Assembly (NCBI RefSeq): GCF_029537735.1
Contig: NZ_JARPUQ010000001.1
Coordinates: 1,438,860 to 1,502,859 of the forward strand
Direction of reading: 5' to 3'
Length of the DNA stretch: 64,000 nucleotides
From: Robiginitalea aestuariiviva
Lineage (GTDB): Bacteria; Bacteroidota; Bacteroidia; Flavobacteriales; Flavobacteriaceae
Shown here piece after piece: positions 26,716 through 36,254 of this stretch (position 1 is the stretch's first letter; every line of letters begins with the position of its first letter). A program made the translations under genes and the position numbers. A model generated the notes under the pieces. The model did not search any database. It was not told the DNA's origin and was given only the letters and a program-made list of their open reading frames with translations.

Positions 26716-27692
26716 CAGTCAAGGGATTGGTTCTCCTGGGAGGCGATCTTCAGCATGTTGTCGAATTCCTCTGCCGTAAGGCTTCCGTAGTAGAAGTTGA
26801 TGGGGTTGATCTTGTTGCCTTCTTTCCATACCTCGTAGTGGAGGTGGGGGGCTTCGGACCGCCCGGTGCTGCCCACAAACCCGATCAGGTCGCCTCGTTT
26901 TACGGTCTGTCCCCGCTTTACGTTGTACTTGCTCAGGTGGGCATAAATGGTCATATAGCCGTACCCGTGGTCAATGCGGATATGTTTCCCAAAGCCGGAG
27001 GCGTTGTTATCCGCCCGGGTAACCTTGCCGTCTCCCGAGGCGTAAATGGGGGTGCCCCTGGGCGCGGTAAAGTCCATGCCCCAGTGCATTTTCCGGGCTT
27101 TGGTAAAGGGGTCGGACCGCCACCCGTAGCCGGAGGCCATACGGGTAAGATCCTCATTGTTTATGGGCTGTATGGCCGGGATGGCTGCCAGCAGTTTCTC
27201 TTTTTCCGCAGCCAGTTTGGTGATTTCATCCAGGGATTTGGACTGGATCACCATTTCCTTCTGAATGATCTCCATGCGGCGGGTGGTGGCGATAATCATT
27301 TCGGAATTGTCGAATCCTTCCAGGTCCCGGTAGCGGTTAACTCCGCCAAAACCGGCGCGCCGCTGTTCCTCCGGGATGGGGTTGGCTTCAAAATACAGGC
27401 GGTAGATATTGTTGTCCCGTTCCTCGATATTGGCCAGCACCTGCTCCATCTGCTCCATTTTCTTGTTGAGCAGCTCGAACCGAAGCTCGTAATTGTTCAC
27501 CTCCCGCTGCAGGGAAAGTTCCTTGGGGGTGTTAACCAGGCGGGTGTTCAGCAGTACCAAAAGCCCCAATAGCCCAAAAAGGGCCGAGCCTACCAGGAAG
27601 AGGAAGATATTGCGGTACTTCCGGGACTTCTTGGGTTCGATCCTCCGGTAGGAAAGCGTATCCGGGTCGTAATAGTACTTAACCTTAGTCAT
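26715..27692 (-). CDS. membrane-anchored M23 metallopeptidase
   Basis: 325 residues from the ATG at 27692 (MTKVKYYYDPDTLSYRR). One membrane span at about 28-50, a coiled coil at about 58-100, and a C-terminal LytM/M23 domain with HWGMDFTAPRGTPIYA (metal ligands His and Asp) and HLHYEV (catalytic and ligand His). It should cut peptidoglycan cross-bridges or recruit other hydrolases; the start of this family in Bacteroidota looks the same. An upstream frame to 28013 overlaps alaS and is rejected. Divergent from alaS. Confidence 0.93.
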   Translation of the reverse strand: MTKVKYYYDPDTLSYRRIEPKKSRKYRNIFLFLVGSALFGLLGLLVLLNTRLVNTPKELSLQREVNNYELRFELLNKKMEQMEQVLANIEERDNNIYRLYFEANPIPEEQRRAGFGGVNRYRDLEGFDNSEMIIATTRRMEIIQKEMVIQSKSLDEITKLAAEKEKLLAAIPAIQPINNEDLTRMASGYGWRSDPFTKARKMHWGMDFTAPRGTPIYASGDGKVTRADNNASGFGKHIRIDHGYGYMTIYAHLSKYNVKRGQTVKRGDLIGFVGSTGRSEAPHLHYEVWKEGNKINPINFYYGSLTAEEFDNMLKIASQENQSLD

Positions 27693-27714
27693 GACGGGAT
27701 TTTGTCCTATTTTT

Positions 27715-27729
27715 GTGCCGTTTCGGCAC
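27715..27729. repeat. palindrome GTGCCG-TTT-CGGCAC in the M23/alaS divergent region
   Basis: A perfect 6-bp inverted repeat with a 3-nt spacer, 23 bp upstream of the M23 start and 64 bp upstream of alaS. No T run follows on either strand, so it is not a terminator; an operator for either gene is possible. Confidence 0.4.
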
Positions 27730-27792
27730 AGGTTCCAACAAAGATAAAAATTGTTTGGATAATCAATCAGTAAAGTAAGCGAAGCTTTTGGT

Positions 27793-30414
27793 ATGACTTC
27801 CAGGGAGATAAGAAATACGTTTTTGGAATTTTTCAGGGAGCGGGGGCACCGGATCGTCCCATCCGCCCCGTTGGTGATGAAGGACGACCCCACCCTGCTG
27901 TTTACCAACGCCGGGATGAACCAGTTCAAGGAGTATTTCCTGGGGGTTTCCGCCCCCAAGGACCCCCGGGTGGCGGATACCCAGAAATGCCTCCGGGTAA
28001 GCGGGAAACACAACGATCTGGAGGAGGTGGGCCGCGATACCTATCACCACACCTTCTTCGAAATGCTTGGCAACTGGAGTTTCGGGGATTATTTCAAGAA
28101 AGAGACCATTGCCTGGTCCTGGGAATTCCTGACTGGGGTATGCGGCATTGATCCGGACCGGCTTTACGTGACCATTTTTGAAGGCAGCAAGGATGCCGAT
28201 GCCCTGGACCGGGACGAGGAGGCTTACCGGATGTGGAAGGAAATCCTGCCCGAGAGCCGTATCCTGCCCGGTTCCAAAAAAGACAACTTCTGGGAGATGG
28301 GAGACCAGGGTCCCTGCGGCCCCTGCTCCGAAATCCATGTAGATATCCGCTCGGATGAGGCCCGGGCGAAAACCCCCGGGGCCACCCTGGTGAATCAGGA
28401 CCACCCCCAGGTAGTGGAGATCTGGAACCTGGTGTTTATACAATACAATCGCAAGGCCGACGGCCACCTGGAGCCCCTGCCGGAAAAGCATATCGACACC
28501 GGAATGGGCTTTGAGCGTCTCTGCATGGTATTGCAGGGGGTTCAATCCAACTACGACACCGACCTGTTTACCCCCCTGATCCGCAAGATTGGCGCCATTA
28601 CCGGTAAGGCCTACGGGCAGTCCGAGGATACCGATATTGCCCTGCGGGTTATTGCGGACCACGTCCGGGCTGTGGCTTTTGCCATTGCGGACGGGCAACT
28701 GCCTTCCAATACGGGGGCGGGATATGTAATCCGGCGCATTCTGCGCCGGGCCATCCGGTACGGCTTTACTTTCCTGGGGGCCAGCGAGCCCTTTATGCAC
28801 CAGCTGGTGGAGACGCTTTGCCAGGTGATGGGGGAGGCGTTCCCGGAACTGGAAAAGCAGCGTACCCTGATCGAAAACGTGGTGCGGGAAGAAGAGGTTT
28901 CCTTCCTGAAGACACTGGAACAGGGGCTGGTGCGCCTGGACCACATCCTGGGGGAAACCACCGGAAAAGAAGTGGACGGGGAGCGCGCTTTTGAACTTTA
29001 CGACACCTTTGGTTTCCCGATTGACCTCACTTCCCTGATCCTGCGGGAGCGGGGGTATACCCTGGATGAAGCCGGCTTCGACAAGGCCATGCAGGCACAA
29101 AAAACCAGGTCCAAGGCGGCTTCCGAAGTATCTAAGGAAGACTGGGTGGAAATCCATCCGGGCGAGGCAACCACCTTTCTGGGATATGACCAACTGGAAG
29201 CCCCGGCACGTATCCTGAAATACCGGAGGGTGGAAAGCAAAAAACAGGGGGCTCGGTACCAGCTGGTGCTGGACCAGACCCCGTTCTACCCCGAAGGCGG
29301 GGGGCAGGTTGGCGACCAGGGTTTCCTGGCCATTGCCGGCGGCCCGCGCCTGGAAGTACTGGACACCCGGAAGGAAAACAATGAGATCCTGCACATCTGC
29401 AAGACCCTGCCGGAAGACCCTTCGGCTACCTTCGAGGCTGTGGTGGATGGAAGCAAACGCCGGCTGACGGCCCGAAACCACTCCGCTACCCACCTGTTGC
29501 ACCAGGCGCTGCGGGAAGTGCTGGGCACCCATGTGGAGCAAAAAGGTTCTGCGGTACACCCCCGGGGGCTGCGCTTTGACTTTTCCCATTTCGCCAAAAT
29601 GACCCCGGAGGAACTGCAGGAGGTGGAGACGCGGGTCAATACCCGCATTGCCGAAGACCTGCCCTTAATGGAGCAGCGCGCCATCCCCATGGCCGAGGCC
29701 AAAGCCCAGGGTGCCATGGCCCTGTTTGGCGAAAAATACGGGGACCAGGTACGCACCATCCGCTTCGGGGATTCCATAGAACTTTGCGGGGGCACCCATG
29801 TGGCCCATACGGGTGCTATCTGGCATTTCAAGATTGTTTCCGAAAGCGCCATTGCCGCCGGGATTCGCCGGGTAGAAGCCATTACCTCAGATGCGGTAAG
29901 GGACTATTATGCCGCCCAGGAACAGACCCTGGAAGCGGTTCGGGAGCTGCTGAAGCACCCTGCAGACCCCATAGAAGCCGTAGGCGGGTTGCAGGCGGAA
30001 AATGCCCGGCTCAAAAAAGAGATTGAAGCCCTGAAAAAGGAAAAGGCCGGACAGGTGAAAGACGAATTGCTGCGGGAAATCCGCGAAACCAACGGGGTAC
30101 ACTTCCTGGCCCGGGAGGTAGATCTGGATGCCGCCGGTATGAAGGACCTGGCCTTTGAGCTGGGGCAGGGCTATAAGGACCTGTTCCTGCTGCTGGGGGC
30201 CCGGCAGGGGGAGAAGGCCCTGCTTACCTGCTACATTTCCAAGGAACTGGCCGGGGCTTCCGGCCTGAATGCCGGGGCAATAGTCCGCGAGCTCGGGAAA
30301 CACATACAAGGCGGCGGTGGCGGCCAGCCCTTCTTTGCCACGGCCGGGGGTAAAAACCCCGGGGGCATCCCCCAGGCCCTGGAGGCGGCTGAAGGCTATC
30401 TGCCCAAGGCATAA
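27793..30414 (+). CDS. alaS: alanyl-tRNA synthetase
   Basis: 873 residues, full length. The N-terminal catalytic core begins with [22 protein letters not shown] and contains [10 protein letters not shown] and [13 protein letters not shown]. The editing domain shows [16 protein letters not shown] and [10 protein letters not shown], the four zinc/editing ligands. C-terminal oligomerisation and C-Ala regions end in [15 protein letters not shown]. It charges tRNA-Ala. The GSCFA gene starts 12 bp downstream. Confidence 0.98.
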   Translation: MTSREIRNTFLEFFRERGHRIVPSAPLVMKDDPTLLFTNAGMNQFKEYFLGVSAPKDPRVADTQKCLRVSGKHNDLEEVGRDTYHHTFFEMLGNWSFGDYFKKETIAWSWEFLTGVCGIDPDRLYVTIFEGSKDADALDRDEEAYRMWKEILPESRILPGSKKDNFWEMGDQGPCGPCSEIHVDIRSDEARAKTPGATLVNQDHPQVVEIWNLVFIQYNRKADGHLEPLPEKHIDTGMGFERLCMVLQGVQSNYDTDLFTPLIRKIGAITGKAYGQSEDTDIALRVIADHVRAVAFAIADGQLPSNTGAGYVIRRILRRAIRYGFTFLGASEPFMHQLVETLCQVMGEAFPELEKQRTLIENVVREEEVSFLKTLEQGLVRLDHILGETTGKEVDGERAFELYDTFGFPIDLTSLILRERGYTLDEAGFDKAMQAQKTRSKAASEVSKEDWVEIHPGEATTFLGYDQLEAPARILKYRRVESKKQGARYQLVLDQTPFYPEGGGQVGDQGFLAIAGGPRLEVLDTRKENNEILHICKTLPEDPSATFEAVVDGSKRRLTARNHSATHLLHQALREVLGTHVEQKGSAVHPRGLRFDFSHFAKMTPEELQEVETRVNTRIAEDLPLMEQRAIPMAEAKAQGAMALFGEKYGDQVRTIRFGDSIELCGGTHVAHTGAIWHFKIVSESAIAAGIRRVEAITSDAVRDYYAAQEQTLEAVRELLKHPADPIEAVGGLQAENARLKKEIEALKKEKAGQVKDELLREIRETNGVHFLAREVDLDAAGMKDLAFELGQGYKDLFLLLGARQGEKALLTCYISKELAGASGLNAGAIVRELGKHIQGGGGGQPFFATAGGKNPGGIPQALEAAEGYLPKA

Positions 30415-30426
30415 CCTGTTGCGGCG

Positions 30427-31386
30427 GTGAAATGGGCAACTGAAATATCCATCCCTCAGGGGGCTGCCCCCCTGGATTACCAGAGCCGCATAGTCCTGAT
30501 GGGTTCCTGTTTCGCCACCCATATGGGCGAACGGCTGCACTATTACCAGTTCCAACAAACCACCAATCCCTTTGGCGTGATATTCCACCCGGCGCCTATG
30601 GCAGACCTGGTGCACCGCGCCCTGGGTGGGAAGTCCTTCGAGTCTTCCGAACTTTTCGAAAACCAGGGATTGTGGCGGTGTTCGGCTGTCCATTCCACCC
30701 TGGCTCACCCCAACCCGGAGCGGGCCCTGGAACAGCTGAATACGGCCCTGGAACACCTGGGTGCCACCCTTCGTGAAGCCTCCCATCTGATCCTGACTCT
30801 GGGCACGGCCTGGGGCTACCGGGACCGGGAAACCGGGCAGCTAGTGGCCAATTGCCACAAGCGGCCTGCTGCGGCCTTTGAAAAGGAATTGATGGCCCCC
30901 GATGCCCTTGCCGGGGTGCTCATGGGGATGGGCATCGCCTTGCGGCAGGCTAACCCGGGTATCCGCATCATACTTAGTGTTTCCCCCGTGCGGCACATCC
31001 GGGACGGGATGGTGGCCAGCCAGCGGTCCAAGGCGCACCTGGTCACCGCAGCCCATCAGATGGCGGACGCCGGGATGGGGCACTATTTCCCCGCTTATGA
31101 ACTCCTGGTGGACGAATTGCGGGACTATCGGTTTTATGGGGCAGACCTGGTGCATCCCAACGAAGTGGCGGTAGGTCATATCTGGGAACGTTTTTCCGGG
31201 GCCTGGGTTGCTCCCGGCGCCCGCCCGGTTATGGAAGAAGTGGCCGAAGTCCGTCGCGGGCTGGCCCACAGGCCCCTGAACCCGGAATCCGAAGCCCACC
31301 TGGCATTTCTGCAATCCCTGAGCCGGAAAATGGAAGGGCTGCTGGCGCGATACCCCCATATGGCGTTCGAAAACCCGACCTCCTGA
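30427..31386 (+). CDS. GSCFA family protein
   Basis: 319 residues with the family-naming motif GSCFATHMGERL at about 25-36, TNPFGVIFHPAP, ILTLGTAWGYRD, SVSPVRHIRDG and DLVHPNEVAVGHIWERF. The pattern is SGNH-hydrolase-like (Ser, Gly, Asn, and Asp-x-x-His near the end), suggesting esterase or acyl transfer activity, substrate unknown. It is cotranscribed with alaS. Confidence 0.92.
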   Translation: MKWATEISIPQGAAPLDYQSRIVLMGSCFATHMGERLHYYQFQQTTNPFGVIFHPAPMADLVHRALGGKSFESSELFENQGLWRCSAVHSTLAHPNPERALEQLNTALEHLGATLREASHLILTLGTAWGYRDRETGQLVANCHKRPAAAFEKELMAPDALAGVLMGMGIALRQANPGIRIILSVSPVRHIRDGMVASQRSKAHLVTAAHQMADAGMGHYFPAYELLVDELRDYRFYGADLVHPNEVAVGHIWERFSGAWVAPGARPVMEEVAEVRRGLAHRPLNPESEAHLAFLQSLSRKMEGLLARYPHMAFENPTS

Positions 31387-31434
31387 AACATTTGAGGGAT
31401 TTCCTCGTCTACTTGAAGTACAAAACACTTATCT

Positions 31435-33141
31435 ATGTTGCGCAACCTTACCGGGGGATGGGCGATCCTCTTTGTATTGCTGGGTCTTTCGGCCTGCCGC
31501 CAGCCCGAACCGCCCGTGTTGGATTACGAAATCCACAAAGCCGAATACCAGGGGATGCCTGCCCTGGAGGTACACATGACTTTCCAGGCACCCGATAGCG
31601 CCGTGGCCCATGTGCAGTATCAGGACGAGGCCTGGGGGGAGCAGGGCCTCTTTGGGGCCATCCGCGATGTGAAGTTGCTGGAGGGCGAAGGCCGGGTAGC
31701 GGTGCTGCCGGACAGCAACCGGGTGGAGCTCCATGGGGTGGCACCGGGTTCCCTGCTGCAACTGGCCTATACCGTGGTGCAGGACCAGCCCGAGGCCGAA
31801 GGTGGCCCGGACCGCAGCTACCGGCCTATTGTGACCCCGGAGTATTTCCACGTGTTTTCCCATAACCTGTTTATGATACCCGCTTACCTGGATACCGAGC
31901 AGGAGACCCCTGTACATTTTCGGCTGCACTGGAGCGGCTGGGATCAGCCTGAAGTCGTGCACAATAGCTTTGGCAGCAACCAGCGGGAACAGGATCTGGG
32001 TGTCCTGACGGTTGCGCGCTTTCACAGCGCTATCTTCACCGGTGGGGATTTTCGCATTTATACCGATACCATCGACGGGAATGCGCTCCATCTGGCCACG
32101 CGGGGCCAGTGGGTGCCCTTTACGGACCGGGATGTTATGGAGGTACTCAGCCAGACCGTGCGCGCACAGCGCAGGTTCTGGGGCGACCACAGCCAGAGGT
32201 ATTTCACCGTTACCATGCGGCCCTACCCCCTGGATCGCGGTTCCAGTTTCCAGGGGACCGGGCTTACAAACTCTTTTGCCACTTCGGTTTCCAACAATGT
32301 GGAGACCGAACTGGACCAGCTGCTTTACCTGTTTAACCACGAACTGATGCACAACTGGATTGGGCATACCATCGAGAACGAAGCGGAAGAGGCCCAGTAC
32401 TGGTTCAGCGAGGGGTTCACCGAATACTACACGATGAAGAACATCGCCAGTTATGGGATTGGCGGGAAGGACTGGGGGTGTTTTATCGCGTACCTAAACG
32501 AAACCATCCGCCTGCTGGAGACCTCCCCGGTGCGGGAGGAGCCCAATAGTGCCATTACCTACGAAAACTTCTGGGGTAACCGGGACTACGAGAAACTGCC
32601 ATACCGAAGGGGCATGCTCTTCGCCTTTTACCTGGACCAGCAGATCCGGGCGGTTAGCGACAAAACCAAAAGCCTGGATAACCTGATGCGGGACATTCTG
32701 CAGGAGGTGCGACAAACCGGGGTCCGCCTCAATGCCAACTTGTTCGTGGAAAAGGCCCGTCCGTATCTGGTAGAGGACCTGGCCCCGTTTTTTGAGGCGC
32801 ATATAGAACAGGGCGTGCCCCTGCCCCTGGAGGGCCTGTTAACCTCCCTTGGCCTGGAGTTTACCATCGGGGCGGATGTCTTCGACCTGGGGTTTGCATT
32901 TGACCCGGACCGGTCCTTTGTACAATCCGTGGATTCCGCTTCGGCGGCCTATGCCACCGGACTGCGCGAGGGCGACCGCGTCGTTTCCAGAAGCATTTAT
33001 ATGGGCAGTACCCACAAGGAAGTGGAATTAGTGGTACTGCGGGATGGTAAACGGATTCCCATCCAGTATTTTCCTATTCGCCGGGCACCCGTGCTGCAAC
33101 TTCTGGACAGCCCCGAGAACCAGGCGTGGTTTAGTAAGTGA
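31435..33141 (+). CDS. M61 (glycyl aminopeptidase-like) lipoprotein peptidase with PDZ
   Basis: 568 residues. Lipobox GLSAC puts the lipid on about Cys21. The zinc site is HELMH at residues 302-306 with the downstream glutamate in WFSEGFTEYY. A C-terminal PDZ-like segment (VDSASAAYATGLREGDRVVSRSIYMG) is at about 490-540. Members are metalloproteases of the cell envelope that take N-terminal glycine or similar residues. The 3' end overlaps the convergent hydroxylase gene by 11 bp. Confidence 0.9.
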   Translation: MLRNLTGGWAILFVLLGLSACRQPEPPVLDYEIHKAEYQGMPALEVHMTFQAPDSAVAHVQYQDEAWGEQGLFGAIRDVKLLEGEGRVAVLPDSNRVELHGVAPGSLLQLAYTVVQDQPEAEGGPDRSYRPIVTPEYFHVFSHNLFMIPAYLDTEQETPVHFRLHWSGWDQPEVVHNSFGSNQREQDLGVLTVARFHSAIFTGGDFRIYTDTIDGNALHLATRGQWVPFTDRDVMEVLSQTVRAQRRFWGDHSQRYFTVTMRPYPLDRGSSFQGTGLTNSFATSVSNNVETELDQLLYLFNHELMHNWIGHTIENEAEEAQYWFSEGFTEYYTMKNIASYGIGGKDWGCFIAYLNETIRLLETSPVREEPNSAITYENFWGNRDYEKLPYRRGMLFAFYLDQQIRAVSDKTKSLDNLMRDILQEVRQTGVRLNANLFVEKARPYLVEDLAPFFEAHIEQGVPLPLEGLLTSLGLEFTIGADVFDLGFAFDPDRSFVQSVDSASAAYATGLREGDRVVSRSIYMGSTHKEVELVVLRDGKRIPIQYFPIRRAPVLQLLDSPENQAWFSK

Positions 33142-34885
33142 CCCGCTGGCCGCGCGCCAGGGAAATGCCGTCGTCGATCAGGTGGCCCACTTCCGGGCGT
33201 TGTTGTTTAACGGCTTCCAGGTGTTCCAGGATTTCCAGCGCAAAAGCCTGGTCCCGGGCTCCGTTAGCCAGCTCGAAAAGTTCTACGGATAACAACCAGT
33301 CTTCCGGGAAGCGGGTAGCGGCCTCCTTCAGTACCTTGTTGCGGGAGATAGTGGTATTGGTGCCTTCCCGGTATTGCCGCACCTGCCCGTAAAGGCGTTC
33401 CAGGTCCTGGCGTTCCGGGTCCTTCTCCACTTTGATGGTCTGGGTTTGGGGCACGTGGCTGATCAGGTTAAAGCTGTTCAGGTCTGCAGGGCCGTTGAAG
33501 GCCGAACGGATTTCCTGGCCTACAGCCATGTGATACAGTCCCCACTCCGGGAGGAACAGGGCTTCGTCCCCGTAAAGCACCTTGCAATCTTCAAAGGTGA
33601 TCAGGATGATCTCGCCCCTCAGGTTGCGGGTGCCGGTAATAATGCGGCCTTCTACGGTAATGCCCCCTTCAAATTCCAGGCGCACCCGTTCCCCTTCGTA
33701 AATATTGTAGGCTTTCAGGTCCCTGGGACTCATGTCCTCAATGGCCAGGTTTATGCCCTTTAGTTTGCCCACCGGGGAGCCAAAGCCTTCGGGGTGGTGG
33801 GCCGTACTGTGGCCGATCAGTTCCTTTTCCCGGTAGGAGAGGGCCGTCGGGCCTTCGGTTTGGAGGTAGACCGGTTTGCCTTCGTGGGCAATGGCGCGTT
33901 TAAAGGTGCCGGAGATCTGCAGGCCCGTACTTAGTTCTACCGTGCCCAGGGCTGCGGAGGCAATCAGTTTTTCCAGGCCGCTTAAGCCCCCTCGCCGCAA
34001 TGCCATGGTGCCCGCAAACTCTTCGAGCACCTGGCTCAGGTAGGCAAAATCCGGGGTAACGAACAGCTGGGGCTGGGGTTTGGTAATGTCGAAAGCGGTG
34101 TGTGCCGCTTCAATAGAGTAAGGAATTTTTTTCACCTGTTCCGTCATGCACCAGCTGCTTTCCCCGATAGAAGACAAGAGGCCGGCCCCATAGATTTTGG
34201 GGTCTTCCACTGTCCCGATCAGGCCGTATTCCACGGTCCACCAGTGTAGGTTCCGGATCAGGGCCATCTCGCTGGGCGGCCCCATATTCTCCTGCAGGGA
34301 TTCAATTTTTTCCTCGGCGGCCGTAATAGCCTCAGGTGGGGTACCCGGGGCTTCCTTGATGATGGACAGGTGGCGCACGGCCTCGTATAATTCGTAATCT
34401 TTGGCACTGGAAATGGCCTTACACCCGATTTCCCCGAAGCGCCTCAGGTATTCCGCGTATTCCGGGTTGGCAATGATAGGGGCATGGCCGGCACCCTCGT
34501 GGATAATATCCGGGGCCGGGGTGTATTCAATATGGTCCAGCTGCCGGATGTCCGAAGCGATCACCAGCACATTGTAGGCCTGGAATTCCATAAATGCGGC
34601 CGGGGGGATAAACCCATCCACCGCCACGGCTGCCCACCCGATTTCCTTGAGGATGCGGTTCATCCCGTACATATTGGGGATGTGGTCTACGGTAATCCCG
34701 GTTTTGGAGAGGCCGGGCAGGTAGGAGGTGTGGGCCACGCGACTCAGGTAATCCACGTTTTTGCGCATCACGTACCGCCAAACCGCCTGATCTATGGGGG
34801 AGTAATCCTCGTAGTTCTGGGGTTTGATAAACTGCCGCAGGTGTTTGGGCAGCCGGTCCAGGATCGGGTTGCTTTCGTAGCTCAT
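33131..34885 (-). CDS. aromatic amino acid hydroxylase, long Bacteroidota form
   Basis: 584 residues, about twice the length of the usual bacterial phenylalanine-4-hydroxylase. The iron site is in the N-terminal half: His129 and His134 in DIIHEGAGHAP and Glu219 in WWTVEYGL. Residues beyond about 320 hold an additional region of alpha/beta type (FKRAIAHEGKPVYLQ, KGINLAIEDMSPRDLKAYNIYEGERVRLEFEGG) of unknown role. It should use tetrahydropterin and O2 to hydroxylate Phe, Tyr or Trp; which one is not clear. No pterin recycling gene is nearby. Confidence 0.88.
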   Translation of the reverse strand: MSYESNPILDRLPKHLRQFIKPQNYEDYSPIDQAVWRYVMRKNVDYLSRVAHTSYLPGLSKTGITVDHIPNMYGMNRILKEIGWAAVAVDGFIPPAAFMEFQAYNVLVIASDIRQLDHIEYTPAPDIIHEGAGHAPIIANPEYAEYLRRFGEIGCKAISSAKDYELYEAVRHLSIIKEAPGTPPEAITAAEEKIESLQENMGPPSEMALIRNLHWWTVEYGLIGTVEDPKIYGAGLLSSIGESSWCMTEQVKKIPYSIEAAHTAFDITKPQPQLFVTPDFAYLSQVLEEFAGTMALRRGGLSGLEKLIASAALGTVELSTGLQISGTFKRAIAHEGKPVYLQTEGPTALSYREKELIGHSTAHHPEGFGSPVGKLKGINLAIEDMSPRDLKAYNIYEGERVRLEFEGGITVEGRIITGTRNLRGEIILITFEDCKVLYGDEALFLPEWGLYHMAVGQEIRSAFNGPADLNSFNLISHVPQTQTIKVEKDPERQDLERLYGQVRQYREGTNTTISRNKVLKEAATRFPEDWLLSVELFELANGARDQAFALEILEHLEAVKQQRPEVGHLIDDGISLARGQRVTY

Positions 34886-34934
34886 GCCGCTTTGATTTTT
34901 ACCACTCTAAAGATACGAAAACCCGGGGGGATCC

Positions 34935-34960
34935 ATAAAAAACCCCGCCGGGGGGCGGGG
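34935..34960 (-). terminator. terminator after the DUF4136 lipoprotein gene
   Basis: Stem CCCCGCC/GGCGGGG (34943-34949 and 34954-34960) preceded on the plus strand by AAAAAA, thus a T run on the minus strand. It closes the DUF4136 transcript before the hydroxylase gene. Confidence 0.8.
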
Positions 34961-34969
34961 CATATAAGA

Positions 34970-35536
34970 TCAATTGGCCACCAGGGCATCCGGCGGATAC
35001 TGGGAAAGGATGCGGGATACAAATTCCCGGATCCGGGCCTCTTTCTTTTCGATGTTCTGGCCGCTGCCCAGGGTTCCTGTCCCCCGGCCCTGCCAGACGA
35101 GTTCTTTTTTGCGGGCGTCAATCAGGTCAATATAGAGGGCGCCCTCGGTACGGGTGCTCACATTAGGGCCCCACATGCCCGGGCCCCACCATCCGGCACC
35201 ACCCCAGTACGGGCCCCAGCCCCAGCCCCAACCAAAGTTGTTGTTGTAGACATTTACGCGTTCCTTCTCGGTGGTAAAGATGCTGACCAGCAGGTCCGGG
35301 TTCTCGGATTTAACCATTCCGCGGGCATTCATTTCCGCCTCAATGGCCCGAAGGATCCGCTTTTTGTCCAGATCCGAAATCTGGGCCTTGTCAATTCCGG
35401 TCTTGTAAAAGGCATAGGTTTGGTATTCCCCGAAGTTGGCGCTTCGCTCGTAATCGGAGAGGACGCGTACGGAGGTACAGCTGCCCAACAACCCGATCCC
35501 GGCCACGATCAGGGTAAGTTTTAAAAGGGTTCTCAT
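34970..35536 (-). CDS. DUF4136 lipoprotein
   Basis: 188 residues. Lipobox GLLGSC with lipid Cys20. The DUF4136 domain starts with VRVLSDYERSANFGEYQTYAFYK and ends with a helix EARIREFVSRILSQYPP; the middle has a Gly/Trp-rich loop (GWGWGWGPYWGG). Function unknown, outer-membrane lipoprotein probable. Separate transcript with its own terminator. Confidence 0.9.
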   Translation of the reverse strand: MRTLLKLTLIVAGIGLLGSCTSVRVLSDYERSANFGEYQTYAFYKTGIDKAQISDLDKKRILRAIEAEMNARGMVKSENPDLLVSIFTTEKERVNVYNNNFGWGWGWGPYWGGAGWWGPGMWGPNVSTRTEGALYIDLIDARKKELVWQGRGTGTLGSGQNIEKKEARIREFVSRILSQYPPDALVAN

Positions 35537-35593
35537 AACGTTATGGGTTTTAGCAATCTTTCTATTAAAGTAACAAAAATCATGCCGGATACC

Positions 35594-35755
35594 CTACGTT
35601 TTTAGCCCGGTTTTAACATCAAAACCATAGGGGCAATGGCGGCAACCGCTCTGACAGCAGTATCCCCGTTTTAACAGGTATTGTTCCGTAAAGACCCGGT
35701 AGCCCTCCGGGGTCCAGTAGTAATCCCCATCTTCCAGGGGTGGGTTGCGGTTCAT
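35594..35755 (-). CDS. DUF5522 small cysteine-rich protein
   Basis: 53 residues from the ATG at 35755 (MNRNPPLEDGDYYWTPEGYRVFTEQYLLKRGYCC...). The CC-QSGCRHCPYGF motif is the mark of DUF5522, conserved in Bacteroidota and likely to bind a metal. A longer frame up to 35926 overlaps the divergent gene at 35910 and lacks the family start. Confidence 0.88.
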   Translation of the reverse strand: MNRNPPLEDGDYYWTPEGYRVFTEQYLLKRGYCCQSGCRHCPYGFDVKTGLKT

Positions 35756-35875
35756 CGGAAATGCGTGGTTCTGGACGCAAAAATACGCATCCCCATACAA
35801 TGGGGCGGCATGGCGCGGCGTTCTGGATACAACCCGTCCCCTGTAATTCCATATGCAGGCGCCCGACAAAAATTT

Positions 35876-35883
35876 TATCTTTG
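35876..35883 (+). promoter_or_regulatory. -7 box TATCTTTG upstream of the HExxH membrane-protein operon
   Basis: Exact TANNTTTG element 26 bp before the start at 35910. It would drive the four-gene unit 35910-39256. It also rules out the earlier in-frame ATG at 35853. Confidence 0.6.
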
Positions 35884-35909
35884 GGTTAAGGCGAACCCGG
35901 CCCAGTGCT

Positions 35910-36254
35910 ATGATTGTCGTTTTCAAACACTTGTTCTACCGTTCCTATGTGGGGCTTTCCCTCTGGCCTTTTATTTTTCTAAAAGCACCTGAGCTCAGGG
36001 CAGATGCCACCCTGATTAACCACGAACGGATCCACCTGAGGCAACAGGCAGAGCTGTTGCTATTCTTTTTTTATGCCTGGTACCTCTGTGAATGGCTGCT
36101 CCGTGCCCTTTACTACCGGGATGCGTACAAGGCCTACCGGAACATCTCTTTTGAGCGGGAGGCTTATGCCTGCGAAAAAGACCCGGGCTACCTGGTCAAA
36201 AGACGGCCCTATCAATTCCTTTCCTATATAACCCAGGCAGCCCTGCCGGTGTGA
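35910..36254 (+). CDS. small membrane protein with HERIH metal-binding motif
   Basis: 114 residues from the ATG at 35910 (MIVVFKHLFYRSYVGLSLW). HERIHLRQQAE at about 37-47 contains an HExxH motif, followed by a span (LLLFFFYAWYLCEWLLRALYY) and ERE-AYACEKDPGYLVKRR, which could supply a further ligand. It resembles short conserved Flavobacteriaceae proteins without a named function; protease activity is unproven. Its stop overlaps the next gene by 4 bp. Confidence 0.8.
   Translation: MIVVFKHLFYRSYVGLSLWPFIFLKAPELRADATLINHERIHLRQQAELLLFFFYAWYLCEWLLRALYYRDAYKAYRNISFEREAYACEKDPGYLVKRRPYQFLSYITQAALPV

Noticed and set aside
26715..28013. 432-residue version of the M23 peptidase
   Set aside because: The extra N-terminus runs back into the alaS coding region; 27692 gives the usual family start.
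27763..29589. 608-codon minus-strand frame opposite alaS
   Set aside because: Antisense shadow of alaS produced by the high GC content.
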